A program made the position numbers and the translations under genes. From contig JAQGDQ010000048.1 of NCBI GenBank assembly GCA_030141605.1, positions 744,001 to 808,000 on the forward strand: a stretch of 64,000 nt of DNA, given 5' to 3'. This DNA is from Tubiluchus corallicola. Its lineage: Eukaryota; Priapulida; Priapulimorpha; Priapulimorphida; Tubiluchidae. Numbering within the stretch: position 1 is the stretch's first letter; each line of letters starts with the position of its first letter. Under the pieces are notes generated by a model. It was not told the DNA's origin. It was given only the letters and a program-made list of their open reading frames with translations, and did no database searches. Below are positions 11,079 through 23,149 of this stretch, piece by piece.

Positions 11079-14000
11079 GATGAAGTTGATGACGATGAAG
11101 ACGACGATGATAGTGACAATAATACTAGCAGTGACAACATTGATGATGGTGCTGATAATCTCTAAGGGGTTTGCTGGGACAACGCTTTGGAGCATCTATA
11201 GAAGAATTTTGTGGACTTGGTCCCTCATCGTATCACGTGAAGGTATTCTTTTGCGCATGACAGTGTGGAGCAGTACCATGTAAAAGAAGCGGTTTGTTAT
11301 TTTTTACAGTAATTGCGCTTTTTTCATTTTTGGAGGTTTAGCTAGATATTTTTTGAGATACGATCAAGTACAGGAGAATATTTCTCTCATTTTTACTGAC
11401 CCGTGTACAGTTATCCGCCCCGAATGAGCCATCCAGCGTTCAAGCAAAAGAGCTTTTTTCGCATTTAATCTATAGCAGAAGTAAAACGGAAGGAATGAAG
11501 CCCAATATCAGCGGTTACTAAGTTCGCTTATTATACCGAAAAACCAACTCTTATAAAAACGCTATTACATGCCTTAATGGCAAAAGCGCCTTATTAAATT
11601 CACGCATTACAAAAGGCAGACATGACTTGTAACAGCCGCCGAAAATAATGACCATGCTCTAATTGACAAGAAGGAAAAACCACTACAAATTATTAACGAC
11701 TGAGCAGTTGGGGAAATGTATTGCACAAGTTATGAAACTCGGCACGCCTTATACTTCCTCTTTGAGACGTTGCTTTTAATGATTGTGTTAATGAAAGTTC
11801 CGTTTCTGTTGCCTAGGTAACGGACGGAAAAAGGACAAGAGTAAATAAAGTATACCTGTGGCAAATAACAAATATCGACGATTTTTTGTACCACGGTAAA
11901 ATGCCAAAGGTAGGTTCTTATTCTTACGATTAATTTGTTTTTATTGTAGCACATAAAATTCTACTTTTGAATTTAATCTGTAATTCTTCTTGAGATGTTT
12001 TACAATTCTGAAAAATATCAATCCCACATTTAAAATAAAAATGACCGTGTCACTTGTAATAACATTGACTTGTTCTTGTCGCCATGGTTTTGCTTGCTTA
12101 ACTATTTACAATGGATTTGTTGATGATGATGATAACGGCAATGATATCGACAATGATGACAATGGTGAAGATTAGATTAGATTTGGTTGGATTTGATTAA
12201 GATGAATGTGGTGGTGACGATGATGCTGGCGATGAAGATGATGACGATGATGAGGACGATGGCGATGACGAGGACGTCGATGACGGCCGACGATGATGGT
12301 GACAAAGATGACGATAATGGTAATACTGATGGCGATGATGACGATGAGTATAATAATGATGACAACAATAGCGGTGACCACAGTCATCGATGATAACGAT
12401 GATAATTTTGACGGTACTGATGATATCTAAGGAGTTTGCTGGGATAAGATTATGCAGCACCTGTAGAAGAATTTTGTGGACGTTTCCAACAAACGTACTG
12501 GTTTTGTATTGGCAATTGTCGATGGCATCGTGGTGTGGTGTCAGTAACGGTGGTTGCAAGTTTAGCGATGACAACAGTGCTTGTTATGATAATGGTATTG
12601 CTGGTGATAACGAGGACTAATTAATATTAATGATGCGCGTCCTCAAATGCGCTGAATATGCGCAGTATGCGCTCCAGGAGGAAATATCTTGCATTGTGTC
12701 TTATGAAAAATGATCTGTCATCATGTTATAACTTTACTTTGATTGCACGCGAGGAACCGTCAGACAACTCGCCTGATAATAGCTACTCATTTACCTGCAA
12801 TCAATACCTGAGTGATGGGACCGCAAAAGCAATTACGCAGCTGATGAGATTGTAGCACAGGTAGCATGGTAATCAAATGAATGCTTAGAATCGATTATGG
12901 ATAAAATTACATTCCTAATAACAAGTGTAATCCGCGTTAGAATATAGGTCTAGGCCTTAGATCTTCAGGCTATTATAGAACCAAAATTAGGCTCGCAAAC
13001 TTTGTTTACCATCTTCATTTTTTGCAATTATTCACGTCCCAAGCAAGTCGTCCAGCAGTTTAGGGGACTGTGCTTTCTTCCATCTTAACTAGAATGACAC
13101 AATGAAAAAAACTCGCTAAACAACAAGGTAGTCTGGATTATATTTTTGGTTCTTGGTATTTTTTCAAAAGCTGCAAAGTTAGGCTAAGCATAATATTTCA
13201 CTCATTCAGACTATCCAAGTGATATTCAATTCAATTCAAAGCGTGCATTTATTTCCATATTCATGATATACCTGAGACAAGTAAATGTATTTAATTATCA
13301 CAATGGAAATAGGATGGCGAAAGACCATGAAGGTCAACTAGTCAAGCCATCCTTCAATAGATGAATGTGATTACTGAAATGGCACTGTAACAATTTAACT
13401 CATGAATGGAAGTGAAATTACATTATTACTGTTTTATTTAGCAACTTGATCTGTTTAAAATCTCTAATCAACTTTAAGTAACTGAAAGGTGAAAATGCAA
13501 TCAAAAATATTTAAACATACAGCAAAATGATAAGCAAAAAAGCAATAGTAAGTAAAACCCAAATAATGTGGTACAAATGAATCAAAAATGATCAAAATTC
13601 AAGCTGTCATATCGTCCATGCATAATTCAAAATGCGAAAAACATGCAAAATAATAACAATAAAATTAATTTAAAAAACAATTTAAATGAAAAGCAAAGTA
13701 GCAAAACAGAAATTAAAAATTAGCTTTCAAACAGGGAACTGAATCATGCTGCAAAATACATGCATTAAAATAATAACAAAAGTGTCTGATTAATAAACAA
13801 AACAAAAGAAAAACAAATCAGACACGTATTAATGACAATAGCGTAAACCAAACTTGCTAATTCAATCCGGCCAGTTCGACCATGTCCAGTCTCATTAATT
13901 TTAATTCACCCTGTGACAATCGGTGCTGTAGTGTGAATAGTTGGCTTCGGTTAGTACAGTAACATGGTAACTGGTCAGTCTTATGGTCACTTTTGTATTG

Positions 14001-17000
14001 AATATGTTAAACACGTGTGCAAATGTGAAAGTTAGTGTTTACTAGTATCTCATCAAACCTCCAAAGTAGGAAAAGTTGTAAAAAGATGGGATAAAAAAGT
14101 TACTTTCACCACACCCTAGTGTTTACTGTATTAAGTTAAAGGATATATATAAGCTATTTCAGTAAGTTACTGTATATATATATATATACATATACAGTAG
14201 CTTACTTAACATTAACATTAATTATAAAAAATATCTTAACTACTTACGTTAATATTATAAGTAATTAGCTATCTTTGTATTTTTACAAATGACCCTTAGT
14301 GATTTTTTGGTATGCTTTGTAAAAGCTGATATTTTTTCTAGATTAAACAGTAACGCAAACTATAAATTGCACACACCCCACTGCTGTGCCTTTTCATTTT
14401 GCTGGTGTTTAAATGTAGGTAAGACAGAAAGGACCGTACGTCTACAGAGAGATGGAAACAAAAGTCGAAGTTCAATTCTATGGCAAATCCGTTTCGTTCA
14501 GAACAGAAGTTCAACAAGATTTTGACATGTCTCAAACCCTGCTAGAATGTATTACCTGCAGAAAAACAGCAAAGGTACAAACCCAGAATGTTTAGATGTA
14601 AGCTCATGTTGTCACTGAAATGGTAGCTCAAATTTTTATGCGCTCGGACACATTAAGTATAGGCGTTTACCTAGTCCGGGAGTCCAAGGCTCTAAAATTG
14701 GCCTCGTTCGCTCAGTCTGTTAACCAATTTTTACCTATAACAGGTGACAGAGAGGACCTTAGTGCTTATTGCCTTGGTGGCAGTACTAATGTTCAGGGGG
14801 ACCTTGTGGACCTTAGTGTTTATTGCCCGGGTGGCTGTATTTATTATCAGGTGGGCTTTGTGGATTAGTACAAGCAGAGGAAATCACCTGATTGTGGCTT
14901 CCGCTCGTCGTGCAAGTTTTAACGATCAAAAGAAAGAACACATCGTTTAAATTCTATTGCTAGGAAGTATCGCAAAACGTAAAACGTTTACAAAAAAGAA
15001 AAAAAGATGATGTTGCACTTGAAAAGATTACGTCAAACTTAATAATTTACGTGCGTCTTTGGTCTGATGGGCCTGTGTAGTGTTTTTAGAAAGTGCTAAG
15101 TCGCGCACATTATTCTTCAGGTTCAGATTATGTTATGTTATTTGAGTAGCTTACTAAGATACAAAGAGAGTCATGTTAAGAAAAAGCTGTAATACACTAG
15201 TGACTTACCAACAAGTAAAGAGAAATTTACTTGTAAGCCCCTATTACATAAGTCCAGTATTAAGAGAGCATTTCTACAATACACTCAAGCTCAAAACAGT
15301 TTTTATGTCCACATTCTCACTTTTCCGTTTAAAATTTGTTCTGCTTTCAGGTTCCAATGTTAAACTGGAATTATTTGCGTCTTGTGGGTCCTTACGGCAG
15401 CGATGCGGGATACGCCCTGTCTCAGGTGCCCAACTCTCTAAGATTGGTTCTTGAAAGAATAACTGAAGCTAACAACTGGAAAACTGTAGACACTTTACAG
15501 TTCTTTGGTCGCCTGCAGCCAAGCGACATCCAACTGGTGGACACGGACACAGACTTTCCTAAAGGCTTTTCGTCATTGGGGTTTGGAAGTTGGTTGTATC
15601 AAAACGACACCCCTTATAAAACTGAAATTCTGAGATCAAGAAGGGGACGATTCTTCAACATTACTGAAATGCGTGGTTTGTACGAAGTGCTTCTTTCTTC
15701 TGACTTGCTAGGTATCAATAGCTTACTGAACAACAGCTACAACTGGTGGTGTGAGAAGGAATTACAAGATACAGTTACAGCTTTTATGACTGCAACTGCA
15801 GTGTTGGCTAATGCCACTGAAGCAGAAAACAGAAGTGAAAAAGCAATTGAACGGTTACTTGAGAAAAGCCATTGTACGTTTGTCTTTCTTTTACAAAGGC
15901 ATCGCCAACTAGCTTCAGAGGACGAAGCCAACAAATCAGACTCGTTTATTACAAGAGCTAAATTGACTGTGATTGCCTCAATGATTGCGCAGTATTTGTG
16001 CATTTCTAATGAATCGTGTTTAGATTTGTCATCTAGTGATACACAATCTTCTTTTACTGAGGCCGTAAGGGATTACGTTTTGCAACATCTATGCCATTTT
16101 GCATTTTATCAGACAGTGGTTCTTTCAGACAATGACATAGTAACTCAACGTGTTGCAGAGGAAACGTTGCTAGGTTACTCAGTATTTGGCGCAAGCAACC
16201 GTAGATATTTGCCACAGAAGAAGCGCCCACAACTTTGGACAGGTGAAAGTACAATGACGATGACTGGTGTGTTGCAGTACACTAAAAACATTTCTAGTGT
16301 AGAATATAACAGCCCTTACATTACAATGTTGACTTGCCTTGCTGACAACATGGGACAATTAAATATGTATTGGGATGGTATGTTCTGTCTTACATTCTGT
16401 TTGTTCTTGAATCAACATTTATCAAAAGCATTGTAAATAGCTGAATCGTTGAGTGAACAAAGTTTGTTACCGATGTTCCTAAAGCTAAAAGCAATTCTTG
16501 TATGAATGAGTGTATTGCATGCATTAAAAACATATTATTTTGAGTTAGAACTATATAAAATGGTATTGGGCAATTGAATTTTAAAATCAAAAAATGTATT
16601 TTAAGTGGAAAGAGCTTAGCACTGTTAACTATGAACCACGGATACGTTGTAATTAGCTAAATACTCCAAACAAATTTATGAAATACCAAAGTTGCTGACC
16701 CTAGTTAACTTTGCGTCTTTGTCTTGTGGAAAATTTCGTCCAAATTCACCCGAGTGGCCAAGCTCAGGTAGTACCATCTGACTTTATTATTTTCCTTCAG
16801 GTTACTCGGGACAGAAATATACAAACATTGAGCAGTTCCCAAACGCGACTTTCGAATCTAGACGCATACACGGACATAGCACGAGCTTTCCTCTCATCAG
16901 AGATAAGCTAGCATGCAGGCCAAGATCACATGTTCAACTCAGTGACCAACTGACTGTGTTCATCAAGGAACTGTGGCGATCCGTGACATACGTGTTTCAT

Positions 17001-19200
17001 CAGAAGAAGTACATCAAGGGCGTACAGACGTGGAGTTATGTCATGGATGATGGTTTGTGATATCTTACATTTAATTTTTTCAAAAACCAAATATTTTGCA
17101 AGGCTATTTCTGGTACACCAGGACCTGATAAATTAGCTGACGCTAACAGACCCTAACAAAGTTGGCTCTAGATGTTTGCTCTCAAAATATTTGCGAATCT
17201 ATGTTATAACCAATCGCAGTGTATATTATTATCCTAAACGGAACCGAAATTTAAAAATACATTTTTAAGTTAAACTTTTCTATTATCATGCATTACTTTG
17301 CTACATTGTGCGTGTGTGTCTTGTGTGGTCCATTATGACACTTGACAATATTTTTTGTACTTTCAAAGGCAGGTTAGAGATCACAAGAGACACAAAAGTA
17401 ATTTAAAGAGCCGTGTGACAATTTATAACTTCTGATTATCAATTTGACCCATTTTTGTAAATACAAGTGTAAATACAAGATGCTGATAAAAAGTGCAAGA
17501 ATATTCGTGAAATAGCCAAGTGTCGCATTAGACTTTAAATACAGGCTACAGCTAGATTTTAAAAATGAGTATGAAGTGACGTAGCCGATCAACTGTAGCA
17601 TTTTAACTTCAAAGGCAAATCTGGTGCTACACGAAAAACGTAAGTATCTTAACAGGCCAAGCGCTAGAGAACCGTTCTGGTTTTTAACTATGAAACAATT
17701 GACTTGGATCAGTTTGAACAAATTGACTTTCAACCATTTGGATGTTTCTGTTCTTTCTTTCTCTATAGTTTTTCTGATTTGGATAAAATTTCGTATAAAA
17801 TAAAATAAAATCCTCGTGTCAATTTTTCTAGAAGTTTGGAGCGCCGGAAACGGCTTCGTTGACGAAACAGGCCTTCATCGTCTCACCGGTGTGAATGGGT
17901 TTCCTTCTTGGATCAGTTTACCTCATTACCATGGCAACGCTAAGTTGACGGCACGCTTTGGAATGTCAAAGCCATCGTCAGCTTTTGACTACCAGTCTCT
18001 AGTATGTAATTTTTAAGTTTCATGTTACAAAGAAACTAAAACGAATAACATTGGCAAAAAGACGATTCATTATTATTTTTCCCATACCCATCTTATCCAA
18101 AAAACTTATTCGGAATGTTTTTCAAAATATGATAACAATAATTGTAATAATAAAAAAAATTCTCATAATTTGGATCTTAATAAAGTTTGAAGACTAAAAG
18201 CATTTTAGCTTAGTTTGGCAAAACTGGCCATTATCGGGATTTTATGGTAAATATACAGCAGTTACTGGAACGTAATGTTACTAATAACTAAGGTTTAATG
18301 ACCCAAACGACCATTTACTTGCTCATAATGGGTTCTCTTGTGTGCCAGATTCCTAATGGCGGATGTATGAAATCAGATGGGTTGCCGAAACTTCGGCAAA
18401 CAAGAGGTTGTTGATAGTGAACGTTGATAAGTGATAATAGTTACTGATGACGATTGCAGTGGCACCTTTCTGAATAGAATATTTTGTGTAACATTTTAAC
18501 AAATGATGCTTTATACCTTAAAATATTTCCAGTGGGCATTAATTAGAGACGCCGTTGGTCAGGCTGCATATTTGACGAAATAACTGGCTTCGTATTTTTC
18601 GTTCGCATACGTTTGTGTGTTGGACGTGAAAAATTCATTATTCAAAGTAATGAACAAACGATTCCGATTTGATCGGAGCCCAAATTAATCTTCTTTGCAC
18701 GTTTACTTAGCAATGAATGTGTTATTATAGCTTGTTGATACTGGCTACTACTCTTTGCAGTTATCGCATTTGACAGGTTTGCATTTTGCAATCTTCGGTT
18801 GATATAGGTAATAAATGTTTAATTAAAACTTCCGTAGAAAAATTAAAATTTGGTTATTTAACAATAATGCCTTTTAAACCAGAATTTCTAAAAAGTAATT
18901 AATATGAAATTATTGTGAAATACACGCCAAGATTTCTTAACCTATTTCCTTTAAAGTGGTAAAATAGCCACACATATATTCTATGAAATTTAGTAAAAAA
19001 GTACACAGTCATTCATGTAGGCTTAACAATGCGATTCAGTAAATTACGTGTATTGTGCCCATTTTTAGTGCGAGTAATAGTACTGTTAGTAAAGTTATTA
19101 TGAACACGCAGTGTTATGATATAATTACGCTGAATGGCTGTGCTACATAAGTGCAATCATTTAATTGTTACAGTCGGCGGTTGCTACTGCTGCTCCCGTT

Positions 19201-19295
<95 letters not shown>

Positions 19296-22054
19296 CTCTT
19301 GTTACTGTGGTTTTTTTCTAGTTATTGTCGATCATTGTTGCTATTGCGGTCACTGTTTTTGTGGTTGTTGTTGTAATTGGTGTCGTTACCGTCGTCGTCG
19401 CTAGATAATTGTGGTCCTGTAAGGTGGGGGTGGCGTTGGCGTTGGCATGGGAACCTTCGCCGATTGCAGTTACCATTGTATGCGGTGGATTATCACGTAA
19501 TTTGTGATGGTCTTGCCTATGCGCAGAACGTTACCTGTGGTTTCAGATTTCGATTTTGCATGCCGTGCATTCACAGATGCAGAATCAGTGTTGATTGATT
19601 TATGCATTTACATTACGCAAACCTGTTTATTTTCACATACGTTACTCATCCCTAAAACTGCAGCACTGTATGATCAATAACTTACTATTATATGCTCTTT
19701 GGATATAAAGATTGGCTACTTTGGATAGTTGAAGCCGTTTTGTAACTTACGTCCAATTGGACTTATGCCAACTTCAACTCGAAACTAAATAACCATGTTC
19801 AATTTCGTCTTTTATTTGGCACACTTAAAAAATACGCCATTAAAATGCTGTCCTTTAATAATCTTAAAGACGATAAACCAGTTTTTTAGTCGTGACTTCT
19901 GTTTCTCCACAAACAGATTTTTTTCTTTATAAATAGAGAAACACTTAGCCTTGTGCATAGAGTTTACACAAATAAATCGGTTTCTATATTCTTCAAACTT
20001 TTATAATTGGCTGCCGCTTCTTATGCAAAGTAGGCCTATCTTTTGATAGTATATTTGTAGCACATGACGAATAAACTCATAATTATAAATAGTTGAAATT
20101 AAACGTGAATGAAAGCAAAGAAATGTGAAAAATCTGGCATTGAGTGATACAAGACTTAAACTAAAATAGTTTTTTGTTATGAACAATGTTTGTAATTTTA
20201 CTACAAGGTGCGTGCGTACGTATAATTTTAGTCGCAGTGTTTCAAACAATAAGAGCATGGTAAAAATAAAATGTATCAATAATTCACGAAGAGAGTGTTG
20301 TGAAAGAGGGGAATATTAGCGGGCTGCAGGTGGTAGTTTAAAAAAAAGAGCGGCTCTACAAAAAAGACAGGTTATTGGTATATCCAACGCGCTTGTTGCT
20401 CAATTCTCAATGGAAACAGGAACGAGATTATGCTATTGCAAAAATTTGTGTTACATGGTATTTTGGCCAGCGGTTAGATCTCAGATATTATCAACTCATG
20501 CATCCTTTCACCAGACTGTAATTACAACATTGTATTGGCAACTCTGTTACCCAACTCTGTGTTATGTGCTGATATCGTGTCATGAACGGTTTAGTGCATC
20601 CTTCAAGTTGATGAAGCTATGAGCTTAGGAAGCTTTACAACAGACCAAATTTCACTGCTTCTGCCTAGTTCAACAAATGGGTCATGTTCTATGTTTCCGT
20701 CGACTACACTAAGTCTATGTGGGAGCAAATTAATCTAGATTGTAGTCTAATTAGACTAAAATTGGTCAATGTCGCGCTAATTAAGTTGGTAATCATAATA
20801 ACTCTGCTGAATATTTTTAGTGATGCTGAAAGTCCATTCCACAATTACATCTGCTACAATGCAGGTACTTTGTTCTCAATTACAGTGTAACGATATCTTG
20901 CTGTTTCGATATTATTAAAATGATTATGATACTGACTATTAATCAAATCACTGTCTTGTTTTGCAGATTAGCGTGGAGCCCATTTTAGGACAGCTGTGGC
21001 ACAGTACATTGCGATTACAATACAGTGCGGGATTGTTACCTGAATACTTCCAACTTCCCCGAGAGAGAGCACTGAATATTTCTTATTTCAATGAGCCTAT
21101 TCCTCTTTTTTGGATCAACAAAACCATTGAAATGACTTCAAATCATGCGGGAGAATTCAAGTCGGAGGTAGGAAATGGTATCTCTAAGTAGCTCAAAAAT
21201 GGTGGAGGCATTATGAGGCATTATACAATGCAGGCATTAATCATAGATATAGTCAAATAAGCCGAGGAGCTAGTGTGGTGAGCAGACTTGCTGTGCGGAT
21301 ATCTTAACGTTTGAGGATGATTGACCATGTACCTATAAAAGGGTGTTTTTTGTCATGAGACAAACACTGACAGTTGAAAAATATGTTAATTCAAGGATTG
21401 TTAAAAAAGTTACTGAGCAAAATAATTCCGTTAAATCAAAAAGCAAGAAATTGCGGCTCGAAAATAAACGAGGAAGTAAAATATTAGAAACTTTAAGAGA
21501 CAAGCAATTTCACGGTGCTGATCGTTTGACATTTTATTTAAAGTAGAAATAGTGGGTATACAACACTATGCAGAAAATAGGGCCTACTATTATACATGTC
21601 GTAAACTTTTTAGATCTTGACCTAATAAAAATAGTCCTATCCAGGAAGACGATTATGGGCACTGGACTTCCCGTAACTACCCTGTAAGACCATGTGGTCT
21701 CAGAAGATTTAATGATCCAGACTCATACGAATACTAGACAATTAGCTGGTGCAAAAATTTTAAACTGCAACGTTCTTGTTATACTCGTTATGTGATTTTT
21801 GTATTCTGTTCTTGCTATTACTGTGTTTTTCATAATTCGTGTGACGAAACAATTGTAGCTAAAATTTGACATTAATTATTTTACAGGTGTTGAGGTTTTT
21901 AATGTCTTCCTGTGCTGGTTTGGTAACACTGACTTTGTTCGCGATAAGCATAATTTGTTTTGGCTGTCTGGTTGTTTTTTGTCACTTCGGTAAATCCGTG
22001 CAACGGGTCACTCCAGAAATACAAAGAGAAGTCAGCAGCAGAACACCCAGGTGA
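9396..22054 (+). CDS. CD36 / LIMP-2 / scavenger receptor class B family membrane protein with expanded ectodomain
   Basis: Exons found: 9396-9575, 14419-14574, 15351-16377, 16801-17052, 17832-18001, 20967-21167 and 21887-22054. All phases match and they sum to 717 residues. The N-terminus carries a membrane span (ILGTGVVLTGLLVMTVGLII, 12-31) after a short cytosolic tail; the C-terminus carries a second span (~669-696) and a short tail. This is the two-span, lumenal-loop topology of CD36 proteins. Family landmarks in order are GPYVYRE (65-71), ETLLGY (~383-388, matching CD36 LLWGY), SFPLIRDKLACR (matching SFPPF...ICR), SLPHYHGN (~567-574, matching SLPHF), and SVEPILG (~597-603, matching DIEPITG). 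CD36 relatives take up lipids and lipoproteins or sort lysosomal enzymes; the ligand here is unknown. CD36 members are usually about 470-530 residues, and the excess lies in exon 15351-16377. A short segment expected before GPYVYRE was not found. AATAAA at 22212 is a likely poly(A) signal. Confidence 0.88.
9790..10073. mobile_element. Non-autonomous hAT-type element (MITE), 284 bp, with intact 8-bp target duplication
   Basis: The left end CAGGGCCTATTTCAG (9790-9804) is the reverse complement of the right end CTGAAATAGGTCCTG (10059-10073) with one mismatch. A further GGGAAGTGGGG block is mirrored inside. Immediately outside both ends is the identical 8-mer CCTATGTG (9782-9789 and 10074-10081). 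An 8-bp duplication with termini starting CAGGG is diagnostic of hAT superfamily transposition. The interior is GC-rich relative to its surroundings and contains no transposase, so the copy must have moved using a transposase encoded elsewhere. The near-perfect ends and duplication imply a fairly recent insertion. Confidence 0.85.
10780..11216. repeat. Dispersed duplication, copy A, containing a (GAT)n tract
   Basis: The segment starts AATTCTGAAAAATATCAATC and ends GAAGAATTTTGTGGAC. It shares its flanking blocks (CACATTT..AAATAAAAATGAC, CCATGGTTTTGCTTGCTTA, GATTAGATTAGATTT, GTTTGCTGGGA) in the same order with 12004-12482, so the two are copies of one unit. The middle is an imperfect (GAT)n array at about 10981-11090, expanded independently in each copy. 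Confidence 0.8.
12004..12482. repeat. Dispersed duplication, copy B, containing a (GAT)n tract
   Basis: Second, same-orientation copy of the unit at 10780-11216, about 0.8 kb downstream of it. Flanks match at roughly 80-90% by eye, while the GAT core (about 12120-12370) is more degenerate. Neither copy has terminal inverted repeats. The pair may be a local duplication or two insertions of one family whose internal microsatellite varies. Confidence 0.8.
13221..13395 (-). mobile_element. LINE 3' end relic (minus strand)
   Basis: Read on the minus strand, this piece runs through a pyrimidine-rich stretch to GGAAATAAATGCACGCTTTG and ends in (TTGAA)-type pentamers (GAATTGAATTGAAT). That is the usual layout of CR1-like LINE 3' ends: a short 3' UTR, AATAAA, then a short tandem tail. 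No reverse transcriptase frame is readable next to it, so the element is truncated or decayed. The assignment rests on the tail only. Confidence 0.45.
14161..14206. repeat. TA-cored palindrome
   Basis: AGTAAGTTACTGTATATATA at 14161-14180 is mirrored by TATACAGTAGCTTACTT ending near 14206, with one mismatch and an alternating TA core. It lies about 210 bp before the exon beginning at 14419. It may form a cruciform or be a tiny foldback element; no duplicated flank is evident. Confidence 0.5.
14575..15350. other. Intron of CD36-family gene
   Basis: Between a gtacaa donor and a tgctttcag acceptor. Besides the 63-bp tandem repeat, nothing is recognisable here. Confidence 0.6.
14743..14865. repeat. 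Two-copy intronic tandem repeat (~63 bp unit)
   Basis: GAGGACCTTAGTGCTTATTG at about 14751 and GTGGACCTTAGTGTTTATTG at about 14807 head two units that continue with GCC..GGTGGC.GTA. The unit is purine/pyrimidine-balanced and lies in the intron between exons 14419-14574 and 15351-16377. Its overlapping open frames have no family signature. Confidence 0.6.
15351..16377 (+). other. Giant internal exon of the CD36-family gene encoding the enlarged apical region
   Basis: A 1027-nt exon sits between ttgttctgctttcag and gtatgt. The acceptor makes the in-frame ATG at 15357 an internal methionine, not a start. It encodes residues ~113-455, starting VPMLNWNYLRLVGPYG and ending NMYWDG. In CD36 the equivalent stretch up to the LLWGY motif is a helical bundle of roughly 60-90 residues; here about 260 residues separate VGPYG (~124) from ETLLGY (~383). 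The added part is rich in predicted helix, several N-x-S/T glycosylation sites (NIT, NNS, NAT, NRS, NKS, NES) and scattered cysteines. Open throughout with balanced codon use, so it is real coding sequence. Confidence 0.85.
16378..16800. other. Intron of CD36-family gene
   Basis: Donor gtatgt and acceptor ttccttcag; nothing else is recognisable. Splicing it joins WDG to GYSGQKYTN in frame. Confidence 0.7.
17053..17831. other. Intron of CD36-family gene
   Basis: Donor gtttgt (non-consensus at +3) and acceptor tttttctag. A 119-codon minus-strand open frame at 17374-17733 has no recognisable motif and is taken as chance. Confidence 0.6.
18002..20966. other. Intron of CD36-family gene with (CT)n tract
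   Basis: The 3-kb intron runs from donor gtatgt to acceptor tgttttgcag. It contains a pure (CT)n microsatellite at 19203-19293, and nothing else I can recognise. Confidence 0.6.
19203..19293. repeat. (CT)45 microsatellite
   Basis: About 45 uninterrupted CT units. The lack of interruptions indicates a young, length-unstable tract. The long serine/leucine frames over it are artefacts. Confidence 0.95.
21168..21886. other. Last intron of CD36-family gene
   Basis: Donor gtagga and acceptor ttattttacag. A 67-codon lysine-rich open frame at 21343-21546 has no recognisable homology or splice context. Confidence 0.6.
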
Positions 22055-22211
22055 TGCTTGCTTCAAGGGGAGCTTTATAAAGTTACCGAACCACCTGGTC
22101 CAGAACCTAGGTCTAGTACGTACAACTGGCACGGCTAATGACTGGTAATACCATCTAGGAGCAAGCATTTAAAGTAAAACGAAGTGACTTTGGAGAAGAT
22201 CTTCAAGAGTC

Positions 22212-22217
22212 AATAAA
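22212..22217 (+). terminator. Likely polyadenylation signal of the CD36-family gene
   Basis: AATAAA lies about 158 nt after the TGA at 22052-22054, the first consensus signal downstream and at a typical distance. Confidence 0.5.
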
Positions 22218-22963
22218 AATGATAACACCCAAAGATGTAGTTGTTGCAATTGAAGTTTATTTTGTTGTGAAATTTGTACATAAAAATTAAGCTAGCTTCA
22301 CATCAAACTAAAGATGTATGTTTATTATAATAGATATAATTCTCTTGACTAAAGAGGCATACTAGTGTTACAACTTTTCGTATAGATGCAAGTCATATAT
22401 TACGTATATTTGCTAACATACGATATCTCTAAATGAAATCATATTTCTAAAATTAAATGCTTCAAACGTTTAACTCAAGTTATGTCTGAACGTGTAATCA
22501 ATGCATCATATTAATAATAATTTATAAATAGAATGTGTAGCTAAAGGCAACTTGTGCTTTACTGTCGATGTGTATTAAGGTTTTAGGTGAAAATTATTAA
22601 TATTGATGTGTTAATAGCACAACTTTATGTTAAAAGTGGAATCTCATTTAAGTAGCTTCGTAGTTTTCAACTGCGTTAGTAAGTGTAAGCTTAATTCCAC
22701 GCAGTTGCATCATTAAAGTTTGAGGAATGTGATTACATGAATGTGCGTTTTCTTATTTCTACAAAATCGAGACTATGTTGTTGTTATCAAGTTAGCAAGA
22801 TGATATTATTAAAAATATTAATAATTATAAGTTATTCGATTCGTATAAATTACCTTAAAAGCCACAGAAACTTGATACATATATCTACCACAGCAAAAAA
22901 AACTTTTTACGTTTTTTGTATTAAAACACAATGTTTCAACTGCCTTTCTGGCAATTGTCATCG

Positions 22964-23110
<147 letters not shown>

Positions 23111-23114
23111 GCAT

Positions 23115-23146
<32 letters not shown>

Positions 23147-23149
23147 GTA

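Larger units (their letters stand above)
9576..14418. other. First visible intron of the CD36-family gene: transposon and microsatellite rich
   Basis: This 4.8-kb gap holds the hAT-like MITE (9790-10073), the duplicated GAT-rich segments (10780-11216 and 12004-12482), a LINE 3' end (about 13221-13395), a small 10-bp inverted repeat (13782-13825, GTGTCTGATT / AATCAGACAC) and a TA-cored palindrome (14161-14206). I searched it for a short exon encoding the P-x-P-x-Y..FY.FN segment of CD36 proteins and saw none. Reading frames over the GAT tracts are repeat artefacts. Confidence 0.6.

Noticed and set aside
10950-11283. Long I-, S- and M-rich open frames on both strands
   Set aside because: They are translations of the (GAT)n microsatellite in three frames; the same holds for 12172-12574 and 51839-52285.
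15336-16436. A 366-codon frame taken as an intact single-exon gene
   Set aside because: A tgctttcag acceptor at 15350 and a gtatgt donor after 16377 bound it, and its ends join in frame to flanking CD36-family exons.
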